In this document: piece after piece, positions 1 to 8,261 of the stretch
Layout: every line of letters begins with the position of its first letter
Position numbering within the stretch: the stretch's first letter is position 1
Notes under the pieces: generated by a model
Told to the model about the DNA's origin: nothing
What the model saw: only the letters and a program-made list of their open reading frames with translations
The model's database searches: none
Made by a program: the position numbers and the translations under genes
Origin: Methylophaga thiooxydans DMS010
GTDB taxonomy: Bacteria; Pseudomonadota; Gammaproteobacteria; Nitrosococcales; Methylophagaceae
Reading direction: 5' to 3'
Assembly: GCF_000156355.1 (NCBI RefSeq)
Contig: NZ_GG657906.1
Span: 1 to 64,000 of the forward strand
DNA length: 64,000 nt

Positions 1-1
1 A

Positions 2-628
2 TTCAACACTCTATCGAAACGCTTCGACCGTTTTGTTACTGAATCTGAAAACCGTGCCACATTAAGAGAGTTTGATATTGATTCTGTTCAACAACAGGTT
101 TCGGAACTAAAGGCTCAGGAAAAAGGTGCCAATTGGGCTAATTCTAAACTTAGCCCGTTTAAACAGAATAAATTTCCTACCATATCTAAAGCCTTGTCTA
201 GCATGATCAAGACACGGAGTAATCAACTTATAATTACCGTGAAAGCTACTGTGCAAGAGGTTGAAGCTATTGAGGCTGCTCAAAATGTAACCCTTGAAAG
301 GCCTCATTATGTTGAACGTCCTGTTGCTGAAATTGCTGGCTTAGAGGCTTTGTATGATGAGAACGACATCAGAGAGTTGGTGGTTATTCAGCTTGAAAGC
401 AATCTCAATCAATTGAGAGATGCCGATATAAATCAGCTCAGTTATCAAGATTTAGAGAAATGGGCGAAGTGGGTTAGAGAGGTTGACTCTTTAGTCAGTA
501 AAGCCACACAAATCATTCTCTTTGCCAGAGTGTTTCTCACTAGAGAGAACTTAAAACCACTTGATCGTTTAGGTGGCAGTTATGATGAATCTTCTGCATT
601 TACTTCTTATATAAAGCAGCTTAAATAG
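2..628 (+). CDS. Unrecognised protein, 5' end cut by window edge
   Basis: The frame is open from base 2 to a TAA at 626-628, giving at least 208 residues with the true start outside the window. An internal ATG at 194 is only the first Met visible. The product is hydrophilic, rich in Gln, Glu, Leu and Ala, probably largely helical, with no signal peptide or membrane segment. I recognise no family. It lies on the AT-rich flank that ends at the tandem repeats near 885-926, so it is more likely an accessory gene of an inserted element than part of the downstream cluster. A small gene follows 35 bp downstream on the same strand. Confidence 0.55.
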   Translation, partial: FNTLSKRFDRFVTESENRATLREFDIDSVQQQVSELKAQEKGANWANSKLSPFKQNKFPTISKALSSMIKTRSNQLIITVKATVQEVEAIEAAQNVTLERPHYVERPVAEIAGLEALYDENDIRELVVIQLESNLNQLRDADINQLSYQDLEKWAKWVREVDSLVSKATQIILFARVFLTRENLKPLDRLGGSYDESSAFTSYIKQLK

Positions 629-663
629 ATCATTAATTACCTATAGTTAGTTTGGAGTTTGTT

Positions 664-879
664 ATGTCTGGTTTTGTTTCTGTTGAGGTCGAAGGGAAGC
701 TCTATGAGTCTGAGTACCATGAAGTTGGTGGTGTGGTTCGGGTTTATGGTGATCTAGGTGACCCTCATAAGCCAGAGGTCGAGTTCACCACTCTTGGAGG
801 TATGAAGCCAGACCAAGTCGCTAGGATTTTGCTGAGACGTTTGGTTAAGCGAGGAGTAGTTTCGCCAACTGACGATTAA
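664..879 (+). CDS. Small unrecognised protein (71 aa)
   Basis: I chose the ATG at 664 because a TTTGGAG Shine-Dalgarno-like stretch lies just upstream (651-657). An in-frame ATG at 652 would place that signal inside the gene. The product is a short, charged, soluble protein: its N-terminal half looks beta-rich (alternating Val, Glu and Gly), and its C-terminus contains a basic Arg/Lys-rich helix. No family was recognised. It is the last gene before the tandem repeats at 885-926 and probably shares a transcript with the partial gene upstream. It is presumably cargo or an accessory gene of the inserted element. Confidence 0.5.
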   Translation: MSGFVSVEVEGKLYESEYHEVGGVVRVYGDLGDPHKPEVEFTTLGGMKPDQVARILLRRLVKRGVVSPTDD

Positions 880-884
880 ACTAC

Positions 885-926
885 AGATCGCAATTCATGT
901 GGCGAGAGATCGCAATTCATGTGGCG
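885..926 (+). repeat. Two tandem 20-bp direct repeats at element edge
   Basis: The 20-mer AGATCGCAATTCATGTGGCG occurs at 885-904 and again, identically, at 907-926, giving a 22-bp period. No further copy follows, and the receptor coding sequence starts immediately afterwards. Identical closely spaced repeats at an apparent insertion junction suggest transposase binding sites at a transposon end. This is inference, since the other end is not in the window. Confidence 0.7.
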
Positions 927-2724
927 GCCTACAATGGAGTTGTTCAGCAAGGTGCCTGGTGTCTATTTTGCCCGTTATAACCAAGGCATCATCAACACCG
1001 ATATTGGTATCCGAGGCTTTGCTGCTGAGGGCAGCACACCACATGCAAAGCTCTTGATTGATGGGATTCCAGCCAATTTGCATAACGGCTACAGCGAAAT
1101 GGATCAATTGTTTCCCGCGAATATTGATTCGGTGCAAGTGTTCAAAGGCAATAGTGACCCACGTTATGGCTTACATAATGTTGCCGGTAATTATACGATT
1201 AATACCCGAACTGATCTTGCCCGTGAGGTTGAGCTAACCTACGGCAGTTTCAATGCCAAAGAAGTACAGGCCTACGCAGGGGAGCAGACAGGTAATCTGC
1301 AACATAGTTACTTTATCGGCTATCGTGAAGCCGATGGCTACCGGGATAATGAGCAACTGGAAAAGATCAGTGCCTCCGGTCGCTGGTTCTATGATTTCAG
1401 TGATGACACCCGTATTGGTTTTATTGCTCGTGTCGCAGAATATGACGCCGATGCCGCCGGCTACCTGTCTCGCGAAGAAGCGCGCAAACACCCGACCCGT
1501 TCGGCGGACTATGCGCGCCTAGATGGTGGCGATAAACAGACTCAATCGTTCAGTCTGCACTTCGATCATGCCTTCAGTGACCAGTTGGACTGGTCAGTCA
1601 AAAGCTATTTCAATCATTACGAGCGTGAGCGCTGGGTACGCTACAGCGAAGCCTCAGATTTGCAAAACCGCTATGATGATCAGGACCACTATGGTGTTAT
1701 TTCGACCCTGAATTGGCAGGTTCATCCTGACTGGGAAATTCAGTGGGGTGTGGATGCTGAGCGCCAGGATGTCATAGAACAACGCTTTGGTACGGTGGGT
1801 TTCCAGCGTCAGCGCGATAGCAGTGCGGTCGGCAGGGACTACGATTATCGATTTGTCAGCTATGGCAGCTACCTGCAAGTGAGTCATATGCCGGTGGATT
1901 GGCTGGCCTGGAATGTTGCACTGAGAGGCGATCGAATCCGTGGTGAGTTCACCTCTACCGATAGTGCCGGTCAGCAGGAACAACGCAATATCTACGACTT
2001 TGGCACCATTGTTCAGCCGAAAGCTAACCTGTTTTTATACCCCACTGATGATGTGACCTTATTCGTGAACGTGGGCCGTAGCTTTCAGCACCCACTTGGT
2101 TCTGCTGCCTACACCACAGGCAATACTAGTGCTCGTGATGTTTCACTCAACGATGGCTGGGAAGCCGGGGTGAAATGGCGCCTCTTCGATGCGCTGCAAC
2201 TGCGTGCTTCCTACTGGGAGCAAAAAGCCAGCGATGAGTTTGTGATGGTCGACGGTGTGCCGAGAAATGTCGGTGAAACACTGCGGGAAGGTATCGATCT
2301 CGGATTTGACTGGGATCTGACTGAGAAACTGACGCTGTGGGGTAATATTGCCGGTGTCGATACCGAAATTCAGGCCGACGGGGCGAATAAAGGTAACGAA
2401 CTGCGCAGCATTCCAGACTACACGGCATCATTGGGGCTGAGTTACTTGATCCTGCCCGAATTAACCTGGCGTGTACATCTGGACTCACAAAGTGGTTCCT
2501 ATGTGAACGAAGAAAATATTGGTGGTCAGTACGGCCATTACAATCTCGTGAATACCAGCCTCGATTACCTGACGGATTGGGGCAATATCAACTTACAGGT
2601 TAATAACCTATTCAACGAGTATTACGAATATGTCTATGACCTAGGGGCGGCGAATACAGTGGACACAATTCACTCGCCGGGTAATGGCATCAATGCGAGT
2701 GTTTCTGTCGCCTACCACTTCTAG
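919..2724 (+). pseudogene. TonB-dependent receptor, N-terminally truncated by insertion
   Basis: The frame encodes about 600 residues of a TonB-dependent outer-membrane receptor, beginning inside the plug (KVPGVYFARYNQG, then the IDGIPANLHNGY and VQVFKGNSDPRYG plug motifs) and running through the beta-barrel to a C-terminal aromatic residue (VAYHF). The signal peptide, TonB box and first part of the plug are missing. The first codons lie in the tandem repeat at 907-926, so homologous sequence probably starts near 930. Without a signal peptide it cannot reach the outer membrane, so I call it a remnant. It sits 8 bp before two ABC-2 permease genes in a metal-uptake context, which suggests the intact receptor imported a metal or metal chelate. 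Confidence 0.75.
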
Positions 2725-2732
2725 GAATTGCC

Positions 2733-4148
2733 ATGATTTTTTCGATAGCCAGGCATGAACTGGTCACACTATGGCGGCAGCGTACCCTGAAAATACTGTT
2801 GCCGATGATGACGTTGCTGACCTTGCTGGTGGCAGTTAATCACTGGCAACAGCAACAGGATTTTATTGAAGTTCAGCAGCAATGGCAGCAGCTGAACAAT
2901 GAAAAATGGGAAGCTCAGCCGGATCGCCATCCACATCGGGTGGCACATTATGGTTCGATGGCCTTTCGTGTGATCTCGCCGCTGAGCTTTCTTGATGCAG
3001 GGGTCAATCCTTATGTCGGTAATGTTCTGTTTCTGGAGGCACATCGACAGAACAGCAGCCAGTTTAAACAATACCTCAGCAGTCAGAACTATATGCAACT
3101 TGGTTCCATGACGGCATCAACGCTGATTTTGCTTATCTGGCCGTTGGTAATGATTGCGCTTGCTTATCGTACGGTCAGTGGTGAACGCCAGCAGGGTACG
3201 CTGCGTCAGGTGCTGTCACTCGGCGTATCATTTCGGCAACTGTTACTGGGTAAAGCATTGGCCTATATGCTTGTCACTTTAGTGTTTCTAGGGCTTGTGT
3301 TTGGCATTGCCGCGGTATTTTTGAGTCAGGCAGTGCTAGACACCGATATTATCCAGCGTTTCTTCTGGTTGTTTGCTCTCTATGGTCTTTACTGTGCTAT
3401 CTGGGTAGAGATCATTCTACTCGTTTCATCCCTGACCACTGGAAACAATCAGAGTCTCTCTGCGTTACTTCTGGTGTGGTTACTGATAACGATTATTGTG
3501 CCTAAACTGATGTCAAGCTCTGCCGACTGGCTCTATCCATTGCCGGATAGAGCGGTATTTGATATCAGAACCGCTCAGGCGATTGCCCAAATTGGTGACT
3601 CACATAATCCGGATGACCCTCACTTTGATGCCTTCAGGCAGCAGACGCTCGATCAGTATGGTGTTGAGCATGTTGAAGACTTGCCAGTTAATTGGCGAGG
3701 CCTGGTTATGCAGGAAGGTGAACGTATTACCAGTGAGGCATTTGAAGCGGTCTATGCCGATGTGAGTCGAAGTATTGAAGATCAGCGTCGCTGGGTCATG
3801 TGGGGATCGTTATTGAGTCCATATATCTTGAGTCGATCGCTGTCCGGCAGTCTTGCATTAACCAGCTCTGATCATGTCCAGCGCTATGAAATGGCGGCAG
3901 AACGCTATCGTTATAGCTTGATTCAATCTCTGAATACACTGCATGCCGAAGATATTGACCTGGCTCACGACCGGGAACAAAAAGTGTCACAGGAATACTG
4001 GGCGCAGTTGGCTGATTTTGAATATCAGCCACCACCATTAAAAGCTGACTGGGCGACGATGAGGCAGTCAGTCATCGTATTTAGCTTGTGGCTTTTTGCT
4101 GTGTTTTCAGTGTTAATGTTTATTCGCCCCAGGATGACAGCATCATGA
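2733..4148 (+). CDS. ABC-2 type transporter permease, DUF3526-like (first of pair)
   Basis: A 471-residue inner-membrane protein. One membrane segment lies near residues 20-36, a large periplasmic loop follows, and a block of about five hydrophobic segments occupies residues 125-270. A second hydrophilic domain and a last membrane helix end at about residue 465. This is the topology of ABC-2 permeases of the DUF3526 group. It carries TVSGERQQGTLRQVLS, the conserved cytoplasmic motif of these permeases. AGGAA precedes the ATG. The next gene overlaps by ATGA and encodes a sister permease, so they probably form a heterodimer. No cognate ATPase is adjacent. It may have lain upstream of the truncated receptor, or the pair may use an unlinked ATPase. 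Confidence 0.8.
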   Translation: MIFSIARHELVTLWRQRTLKILLPMMTLLTLLVAVNHWQQQQDFIEVQQQWQQLNNEKWEAQPDRHPHRVAHYGSMAFRVISPLSFLDAGVNPYVGNVLFLEAHRQNSSQFKQYLSSQNYMQLGSMTASTLILLIWPLVMIALAYRTVSGERQQGTLRQVLSLGVSFRQLLLGKALAYMLVTLVFLGLVFGIAAVFLSQAVLDTDIIQRFFWLFALYGLYCAIWVEIILLVSSLTTGNNQSLSALLLVWLLITIIVPKLMSSSADWLYPLPDRAVFDIRTAQAIAQIGDSHNPDDPHFDAFRQQTLDQYGVEHVEDLPVNWRGLVMQEGERITSEAFEAVYADVSRSIEDQRRWVMWGSLLSPYILSRSLSGSLALTSSDHVQRYEMAAERYRYSLIQSLNTLHAEDIDLAHDREQKVSQEYWAQLADFEYQPPPLKADWATMRQSVIVFSLWLFAVFSVLMFIRPRMTAS

Positions 4149-5509
4149 GACGCTATCTACTTGAATTGAAACTTTTCTGGGCAAATCGATTTAACCGGTG
4201 GTTGCTGATTGCTTACTTTGTGGCCGCGCTGGCGGCCATTGTTATGGGAAACAATGCTTATAAGCATGAGCTCAGTCTTGTTGCAATGGCAGAGGATGAC
4301 TATCAACAATCATTGCTAGATTACCGTGATAAGCATGATGCCGGCGAACTTAAGCCGGGTTATATGGGCTATTACCTGTTTCATCCTGTGGCACAGACGC
4401 CATCTGTCTGGACGACTTTGTTTCGGGGCGAGCGAGATGAATCCCCCAGTCACCTCAGAGTGCGGTTGCTGGGTTTGCAGACACAGCTTAATGCCTCAGA
4501 TCCTGTCAACGCAGACACGCTATTGAGTGGGCAGTTTGATTTGGCTTTTGTCTGGCTGTTTTTGATGCCATTACTGATTGCCGCGATGGGAGTGAATGTA
4601 CTGGCCGATGAAAAAAGCAGTGGTCGATGGTCGATGCTGTTGTCGCAGGTGGCACAGGGGCGAACGATCATTAATCGTAAACTGGCAATGCCGGCACTGA
4701 TCTTGGCTGCGGTTAATATTATGATCCTTGCCTTAGCGGTTGTTCTGACTGACCTTCACTTAAGTTGGGCACTGGTCGGGGTAACGGTACTGGTCTTGCT
4801 CTATCAGTTGTGCTGGTGGCTAATTTGTCGCTGGATTGTCATGCTCGATCGCAGTGCTAGCTTTAATTATCTCGCTTTTCTCAGTATCTGGCTTTTTTTC
4901 AGCTTTGTGATTCCCGGTTTGTCGTATTTGTATCAGGTTAAGCAACAAAAGCCTGGCGCTGATGCGGCCATTGTTTTTGAGCAACGTCAGTATATGAATG
5001 ACAGTTGGGACAGAGATAAATACGCCGATTTTGCCGATTTCCTAGAACGGTTTCCTACTTGGAGTGATACAGCGCCACTCGGGGATGAGTTTGATTGGCG
5101 ATGGTATTACGCTATGCAGCACATGAGTGATGTTGTTGTGGCAGACCATGTTCAGCAACGTGTTGCCAGTAAAAAGGCAAGTTATGAACAAGGTGTACTG
5201 TTTTCTTGGTTCTCACCGGTAATGAGTCTTCAGTACGGTCTTAACCGCCTTGCTGATGCTGATACAACGGCATACCTCAATTTTATAGAGCAGGTCAGTG
5301 ATTATCATCGTCAGCTGGAAGATTTCTTATGGTCGTTTTTGTTCTTTAATAAACCGTTTGAGAAAATCGACTTTGAGCATATGCCCGACTTTAGTTATGA
5401 AAGCGACCCCAAGCCGTGGATGGACGCTACTTTGTTAAAACTACTGTTGATTATGGGCGTTTTCGTCGCGCTGAACTTGAATAGTGTGAGAAGAGCGGCA
5501 TGGTGGTAA
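4145..5509 (+). CDS. ABC-2 type transporter permease, DUF3526-like (second of pair)
   Basis: A 454-residue membrane protein related in layout to the preceding gene: an N-terminal helix, a long extracytoplasmic loop, clustered membrane helices around residues 130-270, a second soluble loop and a C-terminal helix. It contains the corresponding motif LADEKSSGRWSMLLSQ. I chose the ATG at 4145, which overlaps the upstream TGA as ATGA. An earlier in-frame ATG at 4088 lies inside the upstream gene. The partner ATPase is absent from the neighbourhood. The substrate cannot be read from sequence. The surrounding cluster suggests a metal or metal ligand. Confidence 0.8.
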   Translation: MRRYLLELKLFWANRFNRWLLIAYFVAALAAIVMGNNAYKHELSLVAMAEDDYQQSLLDYRDKHDAGELKPGYMGYYLFHPVAQTPSVWTTLFRGERDESPSHLRVRLLGLQTQLNASDPVNADTLLSGQFDLAFVWLFLMPLLIAAMGVNVLADEKSSGRWSMLLSQVAQGRTIINRKLAMPALILAAVNIMILALAVVLTDLHLSWALVGVTVLVLLYQLCWWLICRWIVMLDRSASFNYLAFLSIWLFFSFVIPGLSYLYQVKQQKPGADAAIVFEQRQYMNDSWDRDKYADFADFLERFPTWSDTAPLGDEFDWRWYYAMQHMSDVVVADHVQQRVASKKASYEQGVLFSWFSPVMSLQYGLNRLADADTTAYLNFIEQVSDYHRQLEDFLWSFLFFNKPFEKIDFEHMPDFSYESDPKPWMDATLLKLLLIMGVFVALNLNSVRRAAWW

Positions 5510-5531
5510 CCTCCTACAAAAGAAGATTTCT

Positions 5532-7193
5532 ATGACTGTTATTTGTTTGAAAAATGCCCGTGTTTATGACCCTCTACAAGAAGCAGATGGCGAGGTCATG
5601 ACGTTGTGGATTGAGGATGATCGTATCATCCGCGAGCCCACAGCTGAGATAAAAAAGAAAGCGACGGTGTATGAGCTTGATGGCGCTGTCACAATGGCTG
5701 GGGCGCTAGATATTCACAGCCACATTGCTGGTGGCAACGTCAACACTGCACGACTGATGTTGCCCGAGGCGCATCGCAGCCACCTTGAGCGTAATAACAA
5801 AACACCATTTGCCAATGCGAAATGGTCATCATTTGAAACCGGTTATCGCTATACAGAAATGGGCTACAGCATGGTAGTCGAGCCTGCGATGTTACCGGTC
5901 AATGCCCCTCAGGTGCATGCAGAACTGGCTGATATTCCCATTATTGACACTGCGGCGCTGGCTGTTCTGGGAAGTGATGATTTTCTGGTCAGATTACTGC
6001 GGGCCAATGCCAGTCAGGCACAAATTAATGACTATGTCAGTTGGACCATGAATGTGACCAAAGCATTGGGTCTTAAAGTCATCAACGCTGGTGGGGCGCA
6101 GGCCTTTAAAAAAGGGGCGGTTACGTTAGGTTTGGATGATATAGTGCCGGATTACGGCATTTCTTCACGCACGTTGTTACAGCGACTGCAAACTGCCGTG
6201 GTGCAGACCGGCCTGCCACACCCCGTTCATGTGCATTGCAATAATCTTGGTACACCGGGCAATATTCAGACGATTGTCGATACTATGGAAGCCGCACAGG
6301 GGCTACCGATGCACTTGGCGCATGTGCAGTTTTATGGCTATGGCGATGAGGGAAAGTATGGTTTTTCCTCATCGGCAGCAAAACTGATGGAGGCCTTCAA
6401 CCGTCATCCCAACATCACCATGGATGTGGGGCAGGTATTGTTTGGACAGACTGTGACACTATCGGGCGATGTAATGGCTCAGTTTGCTCGCCGGTATGAT
6501 GCCTCTCCGCAGAAGTGGCATGTTTGGCAGGCGGAAAATGAGGGGAGTGGCGGCATAGTCCCGTATCACTATAAAGCAGCCAGTTTCGTGAACGGACTTC
6601 AGTGGGCAATCGGTCTGGAGATATTCCTATTGTGTGATGATCCGTGGCGATTGTTTTTTACAACTGATCATCCTAATGGTGCGCCATTCACCCGCTATCC
6701 CGATCTGCTCAGACTGTTGATGGATTATGACTATAGGATGGACTGTCTCTCCAACCTGCACCCTGATATTGCCGAGATGACATTACTGGCTGGGATAAAA
6801 CGCGAATACAGTCTTTATGAGGTAGCTGTGATGACCCGTGCAGCGCCTGCGAAATTACTGGGCCAGAGTGATCGAGGCCACCTGAAACCCGGAGCCAGAG
6901 CCGATATCGCTGTTTATCGTGAGAATGCGGATAAAGCCGCTATGTTCCGTCGTGCTGAGAAAGTGTTTAAGAATGGGCAACTGGTAGTGGATAAGGGCAC
7001 GATTACAACGACAGCGAGTGGTAATACAGTGGCACTTAATGTGGGTTATGACAGCGGTATTGAGCGCCATATACAGACCTATTTTGATCGCTTTTACAGT
7101 CTTCGCCTTAGTAACTATGGTGTGACAAGCAACGCCGAGCAGTTTGAGAAACGGTTTCAAACACATAAAGTCAGCGGCGCTTTTTCAAGTTAA
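5532..7193 (+). CDS. fhcA: Formylmethanofuran dehydrogenase subunit A-like amidohydrolase
   Basis: This 553-residue protein matches the FmdA/FhcA type of amidohydrolase. In methylotrophs FhcA belongs to the formyltransferase/hydrolase complex that frees formate from the formylated methanofuran analogue during formaldehyde oxidation. The metal-site residues look intact: His62 and His64 (DIHSH), Lys182 as candidate carboxylated lysine, His233/His235, His261/His264 and Asp379 (TTDHPNGAPF). The family signature FETGYRYTEMGYSMVVEPAM lies at 101-120. Partner genes fhcB, C and D are not nearby. Instead the gene sits 22 bp behind two ABC permeases and before MerC/ZrgA/CobW genes. I infer it may be a paralogue used under metal limitation, but it could be the only copy. 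Confidence 0.8.
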   Translation: MTVICLKNARVYDPLQEADGEVMTLWIEDDRIIREPTAEIKKKATVYELDGAVTMAGALDIHSHIAGGNVNTARLMLPEAHRSHLERNNKTPFANAKWSSFETGYRYTEMGYSMVVEPAMLPVNAPQVHAELADIPIIDTAALAVLGSDDFLVRLLRANASQAQINDYVSWTMNVTKALGLKVINAGGAQAFKKGAVTLGLDDIVPDYGISSRTLLQRLQTAVVQTGLPHPVHVHCNNLGTPGNIQTIVDTMEAAQGLPMHLAHVQFYGYGDEGKYGFSSSAAKLMEAFNRHPNITMDVGQVLFGQTVTLSGDVMAQFARRYDASPQKWHVWQAENEGSGGIVPYHYKAASFVNGLQWAIGLEIFLLCDDPWRLFFTTDHPNGAPFTRYPDLLRLLMDYDYRMDCLSNLHPDIAEMTLLAGIKREYSLYEVAVMTRAAPAKLLGQSDRGHLKPGARADIAVYRENADKAAMFRRAEKVFKNGQLVVDKGTITTTASGNTVALNVGYDSGIERHIQTYFDRFYSLRLSNYGVTSNAEQFEKRFQTHKVSGAFSS

Positions 7194-7223
7194 CGTCACG
7201 GAGATTTTTTAATCCATTTTTAG

Positions 7224-7240
7224 TGATATGATACATCATA
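7224..7240. promoter_or_regulatory. Candidate Zur-type operator upstream of the MerC-zrgA-CobW genes
   Basis: TGATATGATACATCA at 7224-7238 is an imperfect palindrome 18 bp before the MerC-like start codon. The reverse strand over 7228-7240 reads TATGATGTATCAT, matching TATGTTGTATCAT at 9873-9885 in 12 of 13 bases. A shared site at two promoters of one metal-related island suggests a common repressor. It resembles gammaproteobacterial Zur boxes of the ATGTTATAWYATAACAT type. Assignment to Zur is inference. Confidence 0.45.
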
Positions 7241-7255
7241 AATTTTGAGGTGCTA

Positions 7256-7651
7256 ATGAAAGATAAAATGGCGGTGTTAATTTCCGGGCTCTGTCTGGTT
7301 CATTGTTTCCTGCCACCTGTGATAATCAGCGTGGGTATGATGAGCTTTGCTGGCAACATTCTGGAGTCAGAATGGGTACATATTGCCCTTTTATGTCCCG
7401 TTGTCGTGTTGGCAGTATTGAGCCTACCTTCTGCTTATCGTCGCCATCGGACACGCTGGCCAATGGTACTGGCTGTATTGGGTATCACCGGATTTTGTAG
7501 TGCGTTCTTACTACCGGAATCCATGGAGCTATGGATTACCGTTATGGCCGCCGGATTGATGATCCTTGCGCATGTCTGGAACAGAGTACTGTTACAGCGC
7601 AGTCCGATTATAATGGCCTCACCGCAGGTTTTGGCTCGTGTGGTTAAATAA
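7256..7651 (+). CDS. MerC-like small membrane protein
   Basis: A 131-residue inner-membrane protein with about four membrane helices. It starts with the MerC-family pattern LCLVHCFLPP (Cys and His in the first helix, Pro after), which in MerC proteins takes part in metal-ion transport. I chose the ATG at 7256 with TGAGG just upstream (7246-7250). A GTG at 7250 overlaps that signal. It is the first gene after the candidate operator at 7224-7240 and is followed by a ZrgA-like gene 16 bp downstream. In this setting a role in zinc or other divalent-metal handling seems likelier than mercury resistance, because merR, merT, merP and merA are absent. The specificity is inferred. Confidence 0.7.
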   Translation: MKDKMAVLISGLCLVHCFLPPVIISVGMMSFAGNILESEWVHIALLCPVVVLAVLSLPSAYRRHRTRWPMVLAVLGITGFCSAFLLPESMELWITVMAAGLMILAHVWNRVLLQRSPIIMASPQVLARVVK

Positions 7652-7667
7652 CAAGCAGGAGAAACGT

Positions 7668-8225
7668 ATGATTATGCAAGCGGCCAATAACACATTTGCA
7701 GTCTGTTTCTTAAGTGCTCTTTTTAGTCTCGGTTCTATTCCGGCTGTGCTGGCAGCAGAAGATCACCATGAACACCATCAGGTCTCAGCTGAGGCGCATG
7801 TTCACGGAAAGGCAGAGCTCAATATCGTAATGCAGGAGCAGACAATACTGATTGAGTTCATCTCACCACTGGAGAATTTGCTGGGCTTTGAACACGCACC
7901 GGCCAACACTGAGCAAGAGCATGCCTACGACGCGTTAGTGCATAATTTGTTTGATTATCAATCCTTGTTTAGCCTCATTGATGTTCGCTGTGAACAGACA
8001 GGGCAGCATATTGAAGCGCCCTTTAATGAAACGCAGAATGCCCATGCTGAATGGCATGGTGAATATCATCTAAGCTGCACTGAAATCGGGGACGCCGCGA
8101 GTCTTAAACCAAAGCTGTTTTCAGCTTATCCAGGGGTGGAGTCACTGTCGATTCAGTTAATTTCAGAGCATGGCCAGTCACAACTCATTGCAACCAAAGA
8201 TAGTGATGCTATACCGCTTCATTGA
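7668..8225 (+). CDS. zrgA: ZrgA-like periplasmic zinc-binding protein (DUF2796)
   Basis: A 185-residue exported protein. The N-terminal signal peptide ends near AVLAAEDHHEHH, followed by a His-rich stretch (DHHEHHQ) and the family core VHGKAELNIVMQ. This is the DUF2796 family, typified by Vibrio cholerae ZrgA from the zinc-regulated zrgABCDE locus. It is thought to bind metal in the periplasm for an ABC importer. A strong AGGAG lies before the ATG at 7668. An upstream in-frame ATG at 7638 falls inside the previous gene. The neighbouring CobW-family GTPase and the LolD/FtsX-type transporter at 9920-11786 fit a zinc-acquisition module. Confidence 0.8.
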   Translation: MIMQAANNTFAVCFLSALFSLGSIPAVLAAEDHHEHHQVSAEAHVHGKAELNIVMQEQTILIEFISPLENLLGFEHAPANTEQEHAYDALVHNLFDYQSLFSLIDVRCEQTGQHIEAPFNETQNAHAEWHGEYHLSCTEIGDAASLKPKLFSAYPGVESLSIQLISEHGQSQLIATKDSDAIPLH

Positions 8226-8261
8226 TAATCAATGCTTGGCTCCGGCTAGTCCTGTCGATTT

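Larger units (their letters stand above)
1..926. mobile_element. Right end of an inserted element, type unknown (left part outside window)
   Basis: Inferred from three observations. The stretch is visibly more AT-rich than the receptor gene that follows. It carries two unrecognised genes unrelated to the downstream metal cluster. It ends in two tandem copies of a 20-bp repeat exactly where a TonB receptor reading frame begins without its normal N-terminus. Repeated end sequences of this sort serve as transposase binding sites in Tn7-, Tn5053- and IS21-like elements, but no transposase is visible here, so the family cannot be named. The left end and any target duplication lie outside the window. 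Confidence 0.45.

Noticed and set aside
885-926. Tandem repeats as a tiny CRISPR array
   Set aside because: Only two copies with a 2-bp gap, no spacers and no cas genes. The position at an insertion junction fits element ends.
7256-7651. Mercury-resistance operon based on the MerC-like gene
   Set aside because: No merR, merT, merP or merA nearby. The neighbours are zinc-related.
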